Source of the DNA: Isoperla grammatica
Taxonomy: Eukaryota > Arthropoda > Insecta > Plecoptera > Perlodidae
Reading direction: 5' to 3'
Length of the DNA stretch: 64,000 bases
Assembly (NCBI GenBank): GCA_945910005.1
Contig: OX246744.1
Coordinates: forward strand, 41,562,891 to 41,626,890
Position numbers and translations under genes: made by a program. Positions 1 through 11,589 of the stretch are shown piece after piece. A model generated the notes under the pieces. The model ran no database searches. It saw only the letters and a program-made list of their open reading frames with translations, and was not told the DNA's origin. Within the stretch, counting starts at the first letter, position 1. Each line of letters begins with the position of its first letter.

Positions 1-145
1 TGAATTAAATAACTGTGGATTTATTTCTGTGTTCTACCACAACAGGCTTCAATTGCTCCTTCATAGAAGCGTCAAAGTTTGGTCAAACATGTGGATGTGG
101 CCGCCACGCGCAAAGATGTGACGTACGTTCTACCTATGAGTACGG
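1..145. mobile_element. MITE, GTGACGTCAC-ended family, cut by window start
   Basis: TGTTCTACCACAACAGGCTT, GGCCGCCACGCGCAAAGATG and TGACGTACGTTCTACCTATG match the right half of the copy at 42724-43024. Confidence 0.8.
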
Positions 146-210
146 CGTATTCACACAATGCGCATGGCGGCCATACCGGGTGCCGCAATGGCTGTGATTC
201 GACACTTATA

Positions 211-390
211 GTGATGCTTGTTGCACTACATGGACGTCGACGAGCGCCGAGCACCGGAAGTGGATGATCCGACCAATCAGGGCGAAGCGGCGCTTGCAAG
301 CGCAGAAGTTGGTTGGTTCCAACTTCTTCGGATCATCCACTTCTGGCGGTCAGCGCTCGTCGACGTCCATGTAGTGCAACAAGCATGAGG
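211..390. mobile_element. Fold-back element, about 180 bp
   Basis: Arms of about 38 bp (GTGATGCTTGTTGCACTACA, then TGGACGTCGACGAGCGC) are inverted, with a second inner inverted pair around GGATGATCCG/CGGATCATCC. Confidence 0.8.
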
Positions 391-591
391 CGTACAACCA
401 GTGGCTACACTGCAGCGCTGCGAGCGTTCCGGCTACTGAGCACTGCTTGCTACAAGCAGTTATAGAAGTCAACGAAAACCTCTCTAGACGGCAGTGCACC
501 ATATTTCATTTTTGGCAAAATATCTTTTAGTTTCGAAGAAGTCAAATATTGCTAAAAAAAAAAAAGTTGTAGAGTGTTGGCCGGACCCAAA

Positions 592-1111
592 GCGCTCGTT
601 ACACGGGGAAGTGAAACGAAAAAGTCACTTTTCTAAAGTAGAGATAGCATGTTTCTTATGGGACTTTCCGGTCGCTGTCACACGGGGAAGTCGAAAAGCA
701 AAAAGTAAAAACTTTCCGCACTAGTCGAGCTCGGTTCAACAACTGAAAAGCGAAAAGCGAAATAACCTTGAACAGTTGGTCGTGATTGGCTGGTAATGTT
801 GCCATGGACTACAACTTCGGGAATAAGTCGACAGTCATTTAGGACGTCCTGTTAACTTTCCCAGAGATGTGTGTAAACAAGGCGGTGGTGTTACACGTAC
901 GTACAAGACGGGAGAAATCAATCGCCATACCTAGTTAGTTACCACTCTTGCCGCACAGCGCCCGATAGTGTTGCACGTAGGTCGAGAGATGGCGCCACAC
1001 GCACACTGTTTCTTTTCCTCGAGAAGTGTCCCGTGTAACAACTTAGGAAAGTCTTTTTACTTTCCACTTTTTGCTTCTCACTCTTTTCACTTCCCCGTGT
1101 AACGAGCGCTT
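592..1111. repeat. Inverted repeat, arms AGCGCTCGTTACACGGGGAA
   Basis: Left arm 592-617 and right arm 1087-1111 are inverted copies around GTTACACGGGGAAGTGAAA, with several degenerate internal repeats of CACGGGGAAGT. Probably a non-autonomous element; no flanking duplication seen. Confidence 0.55.
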
Positions 1112-1404
1112 TAGACCATCTATACCCTTCGGGTAGACGGATAGCTCGGTTCTTTTCGTGAAGCCGAGCTGCGGCAGTTCTAAGCACTAGGTCTGGGCAA
1201 AACATTGCCCAGACCTAGTTCATGGTGAACTCTTGCGCTGCGTTTGGCTGTACGTCAAGAGCTGGAAAACAATCTGGATTATCATTACACGCTAAATCGG
1301 AATGGAACTAATATCTCTGCCCAGACCGACTTCCGAGAAACGCTCGCTCTCTCACTCCTTTTGTTTCCAGCTCGGTTTCAACCGCTGCAATGGCAGATAT
1401 AGGC

Positions 1405-1660
1405 GGCACATTGATATTGATGCGCAACCTAGCAACCACAAGCGTGTCAATTAGAAGCCATCTTGAATTGGGCAAATAACACAGGCGGGAATAGGAGTCT
1501 CCAACTCGACTTTCAGCCGCTCGCAGCGCTAGCAGTACTGATAGGTCCAAATTAGCATGTAAATTGCCCAATTCAAAATGGCTTCAAATCGCTACGCTCG
1601 CTATTGAGTGAAAGGTTGGGGGACTGGTGATCTAGCCTACTATAGCTGTTGAATATCATT
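1405..1660. mobile_element. MITE, CTATAGTAGGCTAGATC family (copy 1)
   Basis: Contains GCCATCTTGAATTGGGCAA, the CAGTACTGATAGGTCCAAA core and right end GATCTAGCCTACTATAGCTG. Inverted relative to copies at 45325 and 47697. Confidence 0.75.
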
Positions 1661-1913
1661 CCACTCGCAACGCTCACTGTGCACTTGTTACGCCTCCCAT
1701 TGGTTGACACCGGACACGGAAGAGCAACTTAGTCGTCGCCTCCTTTGTTGATTCTGCATGCCAACCTAAGAAGCACCCTGCCAATCACTATACACAAAGG
1801 GAGACAGCCGTCGCCTCCTTTCTTAACCAGTTGTAAAAGCCAATCTCGTCTTAAATCTTAAGCGGCAGTCAACGGGTGGACGCACAGTTACAAAAAGGGG
1901 ACCTTCCCTTATA

Positions 1914-2090
1914 TAGTGTGGTTCCAGGATAACTTTATATCTGCTTTCGTCACATCCGGGGCAATCGTAGCCAACCAGCGAACCACCCGAGACACATCCG
2001 GGCCAATACCAATCGCTGATTGGCTACGAACCAGTCGCCTGTAACGAAAGCATGTGCAAGGTAGTCTTAGAACAACTATACAGGAAGCGA
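1914..2090. mobile_element. MITE, TGCTTTCGTCACATCC family (copy 1)
   Basis: Inverted arms CTGCTTTCGTCACA and TGTAACGAAAGCATG. The interior CAACCAGCGAACC-CCCGAGACACATCCGGGCC is shared with the copy at 26557. Confidence 0.75.
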
Positions 2091-2465
2091 TAAACGTCCG
2101 TAGTCGAGTCGAGGCGACATTCTTCACATTCAGCTGTCGTGACCGACTGAGAAGGTGAGGGCTTTGCTGAATAATGAGGATGATTGACATTTATGATCCA
2201 AACAGTACTACTGCCTCCCTTTGAGGTTAATGATGGCAAAGGTGCTTCTAGGTTGGCACGCAGTATAGATCAATTTTGAAAAATGTCTATAGGGTGTATT
2301 CATGTATTTCGCATTGTGGCCACATTGGAGGCCACAATGTCTGTGATTGATGGTTCATTGGTACTATGTTTCAGATGGCGTTTGATGCAAATTCAACTGT
2401 TCTCTAACTTTGGTTTACTATTATTACTTAAAATCAACATAAAAAAACTCTTTTGTCTCGATTAT

Positions 2466-2620
2466 AGTCGATTTACAGCTACGCGTTGCGAGCAAAGCGA
2501 AGGCGCGAGCTCCAAACAGTGGCCGAGTTTGCGTGAAACTATTAACTTCTTTGCATGAAACTCGGCCGCTGATTGGAGCTCGCGCCCTCGCTTCGCTCGC
2601 AACGTGTAGCTGTAAACGTA
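2466..2620. mobile_element. Nested fold-back element, about 155 bp
   Basis: Inverted arms of about 60 bp (TTTACAGCTACGCGTTGCGA and partner), including CGAGCTCCAA-CAG-GGCCGAGTTT. Absent at the equivalent site in the 17-kb relative (CTCGATTACTCTTTT near 17385), which is an empty site. Confidence 0.75.
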
Positions 2621-2807
2621 GCAAAACTCTTTTAATCGTTTAAAAAAGGATACACTAATCATTTTCGTACACTTTATCTGGAGGTATACGTGTTCAAACT
2701 TGTCATATTTCCTCGTAAAAAATATTATTCGTTTTCTATTGACAGCTAAATGAAACTTGACATAGTACTATTGGTGGCCTCCAATATGGCCGATGTGACG
2801 TCACGTG

Positions 2808-3184
2808 TCAAGGTCTATCTGATCTCCGCCTGGCGGAGGCTCGTCGAACTCCCAACTTAGGTCATCGCAGTCCGTTCCACAATGTTAAGAACCACATGTT
2901 ATTCAAATGGGAGAAACGCGAAAGAAAACAAATGAAGTGATTTGTCAAATAGAATTACCTCCTAAAAAGGAAAAATCATCATATTTTATAATCTTTAATC
3001 ATTATATTCTATCAAAATGTTTCTTTTAGGTGTTTTAAGTATTGTTTTACATGATCTACAACGGATACTTATTTATCATAATAGTTTTTTTAGTGGGACC
3101 CAAAATGGCGATTTTGGTTCCCTTGCGACGACCTAGCTTGGGAGTTCGACGAGCCTCCGCTAGGCGGAGATCAAGTAGACCTTG
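2808..3184. mobile_element. MITE, 377 bp, probable hAT, nested
   Basis: About 50-bp inverted ends (CAAGGTCTA, then GATCTCCGCC-GGCGGAGGCTCGTCGAACTCC). Flanks GTCACGTG and GTTACATG look like an aged 8-bp duplication within the larger MITE that continues to about 3200. Confidence 0.75.
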
Positions 3185-3231
3185 GTTACATGAATATTCC
3201 GAATTAGAAGGCCGTGAGGTGAGATACCAAC

Positions 3232-3450
3232 CTTCGCCCGTGGACTCCATCCTAGAGGCTGTGTTGACGGTGTCCCCGAACAGACAATACCTCGGCATCT
3301 TAGAGCCGACAATCCCAGCGACCACCGGCCCGGTGTGACACCCTGACCGGATGTGGAGCCGCTCAGAGGGGCGGTGCGGTATCTGGAAGAGCATTGACCC
3401 CGCTAGTAGGTCTAGCGCCATCGTGGCTATCTCGGTCACGTGGTGGTCGC
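3232..3450 (-). CDS. NIT-GC exon H: cyclase domain, guanine-specifying Cys and catalytic Asn/Arg
   Basis: Acceptor CCTGTTACAG, two bases completing Gly from exon G, then 72 codons. Motifs visible: [30 protein letters not shown], and [19 protein letters not shown]. These hold the guanine-selecting Cys and the transition-state Asn and Arg. The 3' boundary is set at G|GTTGGT, which is weak, so the end is less sure than the start. The last exon of the family (about 40 residues) is not visible between 1 and 3231 and may lie outside the window. Confidence 0.92.
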
Positions 3451-3490
3451 CTGTAACAGGTGGCATAATGATAAGTGAAAGTTTCCGGTA

Positions 3491-4219
3491 ATAGACCATT
3501 TTAAAAATGATCCAGGGGCCGGATCAATTGGCCGGATTCACAAGAGGTCTTAACTAAGGACCGGTCCCAAGTCTTCTGTACCGTATGTGCTATTATAAAT
3601 CATGTTAACCCTACTACACGGCCCAATTGATAGCTACTTTCGTGGAAATCACAGTGAACTTAAAATATTGCAAAACGGTGTTTTAAAGTTTAGTGTTTTG
3701 TTTTCTAATACCTCCACAATCTAAAAAAAGAGAAATGTGTATGTCAATGTAAGTAAACGATATTTATTTATGTTCACACTTCAAAGTCATAGACGTATTG
3801 CCACCATCTTTGAAGAAAGATAAGACCAACTCAGACCGGGCCTAAATTTTTGTCTCAAGTGTTTGTTATTTACTAGGGTTTCTTAGCAACGTCGAGTCGA
3901 GGCTATGTGTAGGTCCGTATCAGCCAATGGCGTAGTGGTCCTAAAGTTAGGCAGGCCTAAGTTAAGACCTCTTGTGAATCCGGCCCCAGATATCTATTCT
4001 TGTTTCTCGCACGGCCCCCTAAATCGTTACAAAAATCAACGTAGAACAATCAAACATGAGCTGTCTAATGTTATATCAAGGTTCATTGATGGACACAATA
4101 TCTTCTCTATCAACCTTGATTTCACATTTCTAATTGTTGTGTATTGTTGTTCTTGAAGATTTAGAGGAGCGTGGAGAGAAACAAGAATAGATACCTGGAT
4201 CATTTTTAAAATGGTCTAT
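3491..4219. mobile_element. MITE with ATAGACCATTTTAAAAATGATCC ends, plus a nested fold-back
   Basis: Outer inverted ends ATAGACCATTTTAAAAATGA and partner. Inside, CCGGATTCACAAGAGGTCTT (about 3532) and its complement (about 3982) delimit a nested element. Relative of 43189-43420. It begins 41 bp upstream (gene sense) of exon H. Confidence 0.8.
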
Positions 4220-4351
4220 TCTCATGATAGAAATCTATTCCAAAACATACATAAATTAAATTTCTGGTTATTCAATATTTCAACTTGATGGTACCATGAA
4301 AGAAACACCCGACTACCTACAAGATTACCCCATCAACAACCGTTGTAACCA

Positions 4352-4659
4352 ACGGTCAAGCCGCGGTCTCCATACGAACACCGAAGTTAAGCAACCTCGG
4401 ACTAGGCCAGGAGGAGAATGGGCGACCACTCTCCTCTGAACACTAGTTACCGTTGTTTAAAGCAGATAGGAGGGTTTGAAAGCTTGTGTAACAGCTTCGT
4501 TCTTCTCGTCAACAGTCCTGGTTATAGTGGAGGAAGCTATATGATTGATCAAAGTTAGACCGTCCTGTTGGATGGGACGTAAAGCCGATGGTCCCCTTGG
4601 TACTTTCGGCAGGAATAGGCTACGTGTAGTTCCGTTCCTCACTCCCTCATCATCATTCA
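4352..4659 (+). mobile_element. 5S rRNA-derived SINE, copy 1 (best head)
   Basis: The head contains ACCGAAGTTAAGCAACCTCG and GGAGAATGGGCGACCA, aligning with the internal control region of 5S rRNA (GGAAGCTAAGCA...GGATGGGAGACC). The body is GTTACCGTTG, GAGGGTTTGAAAGCTTGTG and a core with GGATGGGACGTAAAGCCGAT. The tail resumes after the hAT insertion at 5093. Confidence 0.78.
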
Positions 4660-5092
4660 CATAGGCGTGCGCACGGCCCAGGCCGGACCTAATGTGTCAA
4701 CTTCGCGGTCGGGCCGCGCTGGACTCCAATTCATTAGACCCGGCCTGGGCCGAGAACAGAACTTTAAACTTAACTTTGCATTAATATGCACTGTCAGTAG
4801 CGCGTTTTTACGCAAAGGCACACTTCACCCGGGGCTGCGCAAATAATTTCTAAATTATCTTTTATTTAAATGAAACGAAACATAGCTATATCTACAGGGG
4901 CCACAAGATCGAATGGCAGCGGAAAGCGTTGCGTCTTAAAATCGCGTTCTAGGTCATAAAAGGTAGTGCATATACCGAAATTTGTTTCGCCTACGGCGAA
5001 ATTTCCTCCAGCAGCTGGGGCTTCGCCCCAGACCCCAGCTGTACCACGTCACCTTGTGCCTGGTTTAATGTTAAACGCTGCGCACGCCTATG
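4660..5092. mobile_element. hAT-type MITE, 433 bp, perfect TSD
   Basis: Ends CATAGGCGTGCGCA and TGCGCACGCCTATG, with perfect 8-bp duplication ATCATTCA at 4652-4659 and 5093-5100. It is inserted in the tail of the 5S-derived SINE that begins at 4352. A related left end appears at 63825, cut by the window edge. Confidence 0.92.
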
Positions 5093-5152
5093 ATCATTCA
5101 TATTCAAACCGCGCTTGATTCGATCCTGTTGTAGATATAGAAAACATAACGT

Positions 5153-8100
5153 ACCGTTCTTTACAGGCAGCCCTGAGGCGACCATATAGGAGTCCCCACT
5201 AGTCTCCACCTTGTAGACATCATTACACTCAATGCTGCGTACAACAACTTGTAGATACTGTCACAGCTAATACAAGGTTACCCCATCAAGCGTTCTTACC
5301 GTTCTTTACAGGCAGCCCCGAGGCGACCATATAGGAGTCCCCACTAGTCTCCACCTTGTAGACATCATAACACTCAATGCTGCGTACAACAACTTGTAGA
5401 TACTATCACAGCTAATACAAGGTTACCCCATCAAGCGTTCTTACCGTTCTTTACAGGCAGCCCCGAGGCGACCATATAGGAGTCCCCACTAGTCTCCACC
5501 TTGTAGACATCATAACACTCAATGCTGAGTACAACAACTTGTAGATACTATCACAGCTAATACAAGGTTACCCCATCAAGCGTTCTTACCGTTCTTTACA
5601 GGCAGCCCCGAGGCGACCATATAGGAGTCCCCACTAGTCTCCACCTTGTAGACATCATAACACTCAATGCTGAGTACAACAACTTGTAGATACTATCACA
5701 GCTAATACAAGGTTACCCCATCAAGCGTTCTTACCGTTCTTTACAGGCAGCCCCGAGGCGACCATATAGGAGTCCCCACTAGTCTCCACCTTGTAGACAT
5801 CATAACACTCAATGCAGAGTACAACAACTTGTAGATACTATCACAGCTAATACAAGGTTACCCCATCAAGCGTTCCTACCGTTCTTTACAGGCAGCCCTG
5901 AGGCGACCATATAGGAGTCCCCACTAGTCTCCACCTTGTAGACATCATAACACTCAATGCTGAGTACAACAACTTGTAGATACTATCACAGCTAATACAA
6001 GGTTACCCCATCAAGCGTTCCTACCGTTCTTTACAGGCAGCCCTGAGGCGACCATATAGGAGTCCCCACTAGTCTCCACCTTGTAGACATCATAACACTC
6101 AATGCAGAGTACAACAACTTGTAGATACTATCACAGCTAATACAAGGTTACCCCATCAAGCGTTCCTACCGTTCTTTACAGGCAGCCCTGAGGCGACCAT
6201 ATAGGAGTCCCCACTAGTCTCCACCTTGTAGACATCATAACACTCAATGCAGAGTACAACAACTTGTAGATACTATCACAGCTAATACAAGGTTACCCCA
6301 TCAAGCGTTCCTACCGTTCTTTACAGGCAGCCCCGAGGCGACCATATAGGAGTCCCCACTAGTCTCCACCTTGTAGACATCATAACACTCAATGCTGAGT
6401 ACAACAACTTGTAGATACTGTCACAGCTAATACAAGGTTACCCCATCAAGCGTTCTTACCGTTCTTTACAGGCAGCCCTGAGGCGACCATATAGGAGTCC
6501 CCACTAGTCTCCACCTTGTAGACATCATAACACTCAATGCTGAGTATAACAACTTGTAGATACTGTCACAGCTAATACAAGGTTACCCCATCAAGCGTTC
6601 CTACCGTTCTTTACAGGCAGCCCTGAGGCGACCATATAGGAGTCCCCACTAGTCTCCACCTTGTAGACATCATAACACTCAATGCTGAGTACAACAACTT
6701 GTAGATACTATCACAGCTAACACAAGGTTACCCCATCAAGCGTTCCTACCGTTCTTTACAGGCAGCCCTGAGGCGACCATATAGGAGTCCCCACTAGTCT
6801 CCACCTTGTAGACATCATAACACTCAATGCTGAGTACAACAACTTGTAGATACTATCACAGCTAACACAAGGTTACCCCATCAAGCGTTCCTACCGTTCT
6901 TTACAGGCAGCCCCGAGGCGACCATATAGGAGTCCCCACTAGTCTCCACCTTGTAGACATCATAACACTCAATGCTGAGTACAACAACTTGTAGATACTA
7001 TCACAGCTAATACAAGGTTACCCCATCAAGCGTTCTTACCGTTCTTTACAGGCAGCCCCGAGGCGACCATATAGGAGTCCCCACTAGTCTCCACCTTGTA
7101 GACATCATAACACTCAATGCTGAGTACAACAACTTGTAGATACTATCACAGCTAATACAAGGTTACCCCATCAAGCGTTCTTACCGTTCTTTACAGGCAG
7201 CCCTGAGGCGACCATATAGGAGTCCCCACTAGTCTCCACCTTGTAGACATCATAACACTCAATGCTGAGTACAACAACTTGTAGATACTATCACAGCTAA
7301 TACAAGGTTACCCCATCAAGCGTTCTTACCGTTCTTTACAGGCAGCCCTGAGGCGACCATATAGGAGTCCCCACTAGTCTCCACCTTGTAGACATCATAA
7401 CACTCAATGCTGAGTACAACAACTTGTCGATACTGTCACAGCTAATACAAGGTTACCCCATCAAGCGTTCTTACCGTTCTTTACAGGCAGCCCTGAGGCG
7501 ACCATATAGGAGTCCCCACTAGTCTCCACCTTGTAGACATCATAACACTCAATGCTGCGTACAACAACTTGTAGATACTATCACAGCTAATACAAGGTTA
7601 CCCCATCAAGCGTTCTTACCGTTCTTTACAGGCAGCCCCGAGGCGACCATATAGGAGTCCCCACTAGTCTCCACCTTGTAGACATCATAACACTCAATGC
7701 TGAGTACAACAACTTGTAGATACTATCACAGCTAATACAAGGTTACCCCATCAAGCGTTCTTACCGTTCTTTACAGGCAGCCCTGAGGCGACCATATAGG
7801 AGTCCCCACTAGTCTCCACCTTGTAGACATCATAACACTCAATGCTGCGTACAACAACTTGTAGATACTGTCACAGCTAATACAAGGTTACCCCATCAAG
7901 CGTTCCTACCGTTCTTTACAGGCAGCCCTGAGGCGACCATATAGGAGTCCCCACTGGTCTCCACCTTGTAGACATCATAACACTCAATGCTGCGTACAAC
8001 AACTTGTAGATACTATCACAGTTAACACAAGGTTACCCCATCAAGCGTTCCTACCGTTCTTTACAGGCAGCCCCGAGGCGACCATATAGGAGTCCCCACT

Positions 8101-10807
8101 AGTCTCCACCTTGTAGACATCATAACACTCAATGCTGCGTACAACAACTTGTAGATACTATCACAGTTAACACAAGGTTACCCCATCAAGCGTTCCTACC
8201 GTTCTTTACAGGCAGCCCCGAGGCGACCATATAGGAGTCCCCACTAGTCTCCACCTTGTAGACATCGTAACACTCAATGCTGAGTACAACAACTTGTAGA
8301 TACTATCACAGCTAATACAAGGTTACCCCATCAAGCGTTCCTACCGTTCTTTACAGGCAGCCCCGAGGCGACCATATAGGAGTCCCCACTAGTCTCCACC
8401 TTGTAGACATCGTAACACTCAATGCTGAGTACAACAACTTGTAGATACTGTCACAGCTAATACAAGGTTACCCCATCAAGCGTTCTTACCGTTCTTTACA
8501 GGCAGCCCTGAGGCGACCATATAGGAGTCCCCACTGGTCTCCACCTTGTAGACATCATAACACTCAATGCTGCGTACAACAACTTGTAGATACTATCACA
8601 GCTAATACAAGGTTACCCCATCAAGCGTTCCTACCGTTCTTTACAGGCAGCCCTGAGGCGACCATATAGGAGTCCCCACTAGTCTCCACCTTGTAGACAT
8701 CATAACACTCAATGCTGAGTACAACAACTTGTAGATACTATCACAGCTAATACAAGGTTACCCCATCAAGCGTTCTTACCGTTCTTTACAGGCAGCCCCG
8801 AGCCGACCATATACGAGTCCCCACTAGTCTCCACCTTGTAGACATCATAACACTCAATGCTGCGTACAACAACTTGTAGATACTGTCACAGTCAACACAT
8901 GGTTACCCCATCAAGCGTTCTTACCGTTCTTTACAGGCAGCCCCGAGGCGACCATATAGGAGTCCCCACTAGTCTCCACCTTGTAGACATCATAACACTC
9001 AATGCTGCGTACAACAACTTGTAGATACTATCACAGCTAATACAAGGTTACCCCATCAAGCGTTCCTACCGTTCTTTACAGGCAGCCCCGAGGCGACCAT
9101 ATAGGAGTCTCCACTAGTCTCCACCTTGTAGACATCATAACACTCAATGCTGAGTACAACAACTTGTAGATACTATCACAGCTAATACAAGGTTACCCCA
9201 TCAAGCGTTCCTACCGTTCTTTACAGGCAGCCCCGAGGCGACCATATAGGAGTCTCCACTAGTCTCCACCTTGTAGACATCATAACACTCAATGCTGAGT
9301 ACAACAACTTGTAGATACTATCACAGCTAATACAAGGTTACCCCATCAAGCGTTCCTACCGTTCTTTACAGGCAGCCCCGAGGCGACCATATAGGAGTCC
9401 CCACTAGTCTCCACCTTGTAGACATCATAACACTCAATGCTGAGTACAACAACTTGTAGATACTATCACAGCTAATACAAGGTTACCCCATCAAGCGTTC
9501 TTACCGTTCTTTACAGGCAGCCCCGAGGCGACCATATAGGAGTCCCCACTAGTCTCCACCTTGTAGACATCATAACACTCAATGCTGAGTACAACAACTT
9601 GTAGATACTGTCACAGCTAATACAAGGTTACCCCATCAAGCGTTCTTACCGTTCTTTACAGGCAGCCCTGAGGCGACCATATAGGAGTCCCCACTAGTCT
9701 CCACCTTGTAGACATCATAACACTCAATGCTGAGTACAACAACTTGTAGATACTGTCACAGCTAATACAAGGTTACCCCATCAAGCGTTCTTACCGTTCT
9801 TTACAGGCAGCCCCGACGCGACCATATAGGAGTCCCCACTAGTCTCCACCTTGTAGACATCATAACACTCAATGCTGCGTACAACAACTTGTAGATACTG
9901 TCACAGCTAATACAAGGTTACCCCATCAAGCGTTCTTACCGTTCTTTACAGGCAGCTCCGAGGCGACCATATAGGAGTCCCCACTAGTCTCCACCTTGTA
10001 GACATCATAACACTAAATGCTGCGTACAACAACTTGTAGATACTATCACAGTTAACACAAGGTTACCCCATCAAGCGTTCCTACCGTTCTTTACAGGCAG
10101 CCCTGAGGCGACCATATAGGAGTCCCCACTAGTCTCCACCTTGTAGACATCGTAACACTCAATGCTGCGTACAACAACTTGTAGATACTATCACAGTTAA
10201 TACAAGGTTACCCCATCAAGCGTTCCTACCGTTCTTTACAGGCAGCCCTGAGGCGACCATATAGGAGTCCCCACTAGTCTCCACCTTGTAGACATCATAA
10301 CACTCAATGCTGCGTACAACAACTTGTAGATACTGTCACAGCTAATACAAGGTTACCCCATCAAGCGTTCTTACCGTTCTTTACAGGCAGCCCCGAGGCG
10401 ACCATATAGGAGTCCCCACTAGTCTCCACCTTGTAGACATCATAACACTCAATGCTGAGTACAACAACTTGTAGATACTGTCACAGTTAACACAAGGTTA
10501 CCCCATCAAGCGTTCTTACCGTTCTTTACAGGCAGCCCTGAGGCGACCATATAGGAGTCCCCACTAGTCTCCACCTTGTAGACATCATAACACTCAATGC
10601 TGAGTACAACAACTTGTAGATACTATCACAGCTAATACAAGGTTACCCCATCAAGCGTTCTTTCCGTTCTTTACAGGCAGCCCCGAGGCGACCATATAGG
10701 AGTCCCCACTAGTCTCCACCTTGTAGACATCATAACACTCAATGCTGAGTACAACAACTTGTAGATACTGTCACAGCTAACACAAGGTTACCCCATCAAG
10801 CGTTCTT
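5153..10807 (-). repeat. 145-bp array of exon G 3' ends and donors (39 extra copies)
   Basis: The motif ACCGTTCT recurs from 5153 to 10808 at a spacing of 145 bp, giving exactly 39.0 periods with no net indel over 5.65 kb. Each unit holds about 105 bp related to exon G ([18 protein letters not shown] part intact), the donor G|GTAAGA and about 40 bp of intron. Relative to exon G, every extra copy is one base shorter just before the ATTGAG codons, so the upstream part is out of frame. Recurrent two-state variants (CCCC/CCCT, CTGAG/CTGCG, ACTATC/ACTGTC) are shuffled along the array. Confidence 0.97.
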
Positions 10808-10809
10808 AC

Positions 10810-10933
10810 CGTTCTTTACAGGCAGCCCCGAGGCGACCATATAGGAGTCCCCACTAGTCTCCACCTTGTAGACATCATAACACTCAATGCGAGCGTCGAA
10901 CAACTTGTAGATTGAGTTGAGGAAAGTGACCAC
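10810..10933 (-). CDS. NIT-GC exon G: cyclase core, second Asp and guanine-specifying Glu
   Basis: Acceptor TGTTCTTCAG, 41 codons, one extra base before donor GTAAGA. The peptide [20 protein letters not shown] leads to [23 protein letters not shown] supplies the guanine-contacting Glu and GDSYMV the second metal-binding Asp. The family usually has ETIGDAYMV, so Ser replaces Ile and Ala here. The exon's 3' part and donor start a 40-copy array. Confidence 0.95.
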
Positions 10934-10934
10934 C

Positions 10935-11405
10935 TGAAGAACAGACAAATAAATAAATAATTTAGAATCTTTTATTTCAGGAAGGGCATAAGTGCATCGA
11001 GCAAATAGTTTGGGGATAGATTAAAAAAAAACTGTCCCGGACTGTCACCCTTTAACTGGAATTTTCGCATCAGATTTCTACCATAGGATATACTTGCTCT
11101 TACGTCCTTTCTACACCGAAATGATGGTCTATGTGTTATCTGTCTTATCAAAATAAGTAAATACAGTACCAAATTAGTTTCAACTGAGGGGGTTGTGAGT
11201 TGTGACATCCTGGGAGAACAAACTTGCATTCTGTAACCAGGCAACTACATTTTTGTATATTTCTTTGATTGGTGCATATTTAATGTTTGTCTGACACAAA
11301 TCACGATAACATGGCTATTTTGGGATCCGAGACTTGTGCTGTAGTAATATATAGTTTATACCAACAATTGATACAAATAGGGTAATGAGACCTCAAGTTC
11401 CGACC
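10935..11405. other. Intron stretch, nothing recognised
   Basis: Intron F-G directly upstream of exon G. It contains a normal pyrimidine-rich acceptor region; no repeat or exon recognised. Confidence 0.6.
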
Positions 11406-11410
11406 ATTCC

Positions 11411-11585
11411 ACTTGACCACTCTCCTCTGAAACACTAGTTACCGTTGGTTAGAGCAGATTGGAGGGTTCGAAAGCTCGTGTAACAGCTTCGTTCTTCTCG
11501 TCAACAGTCCAGGTTAGTGGAGGAACCTATATGACTGGTCAAAGTGACACCGTCCTTTCGGATGGGACGTAAAGCCGATAGTGCT
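11411..11585 (+). mobile_element. 5S-derived SINE, copy 2 (both ends truncated)
   Basis: Starts at the ACCACTCTCCTCTGAAACAC junction and runs to GGATGGGACGTAAAGCCGAT. The 5S head is lost; the Helitron-like sequence follows. Confidence 0.8.
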
Positions 11586-11589
11586 ATCT

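Larger units (their letters stand above)
2283..3205. mobile_element. MITE with GGCCTCCAATATGGCC ends, carrying nested elements
   Basis: Related to the simpler copy at 17212-17578: both have TGGCCACATTGGAGGCCACA near the left end and GCCTCCAATATGGCCGATGT near the right, with TATTCACGT-type termini. This copy contains the 2808-3184 MITE and a fold-back at 2466-2620, both absent from the 17-kb copy. Confidence 0.75.

Noticed and set aside
939..1571. Short minus-strand frames as the missing last cyclase exon
   Set aside because: No match to the expected cyclase C-terminal pattern; they overlap inverted-repeat DNA.
4355..4440. Functional 5S rRNA gene
   Set aside because: Only the internal region matches; the outer helix is absent and a SINE body follows.
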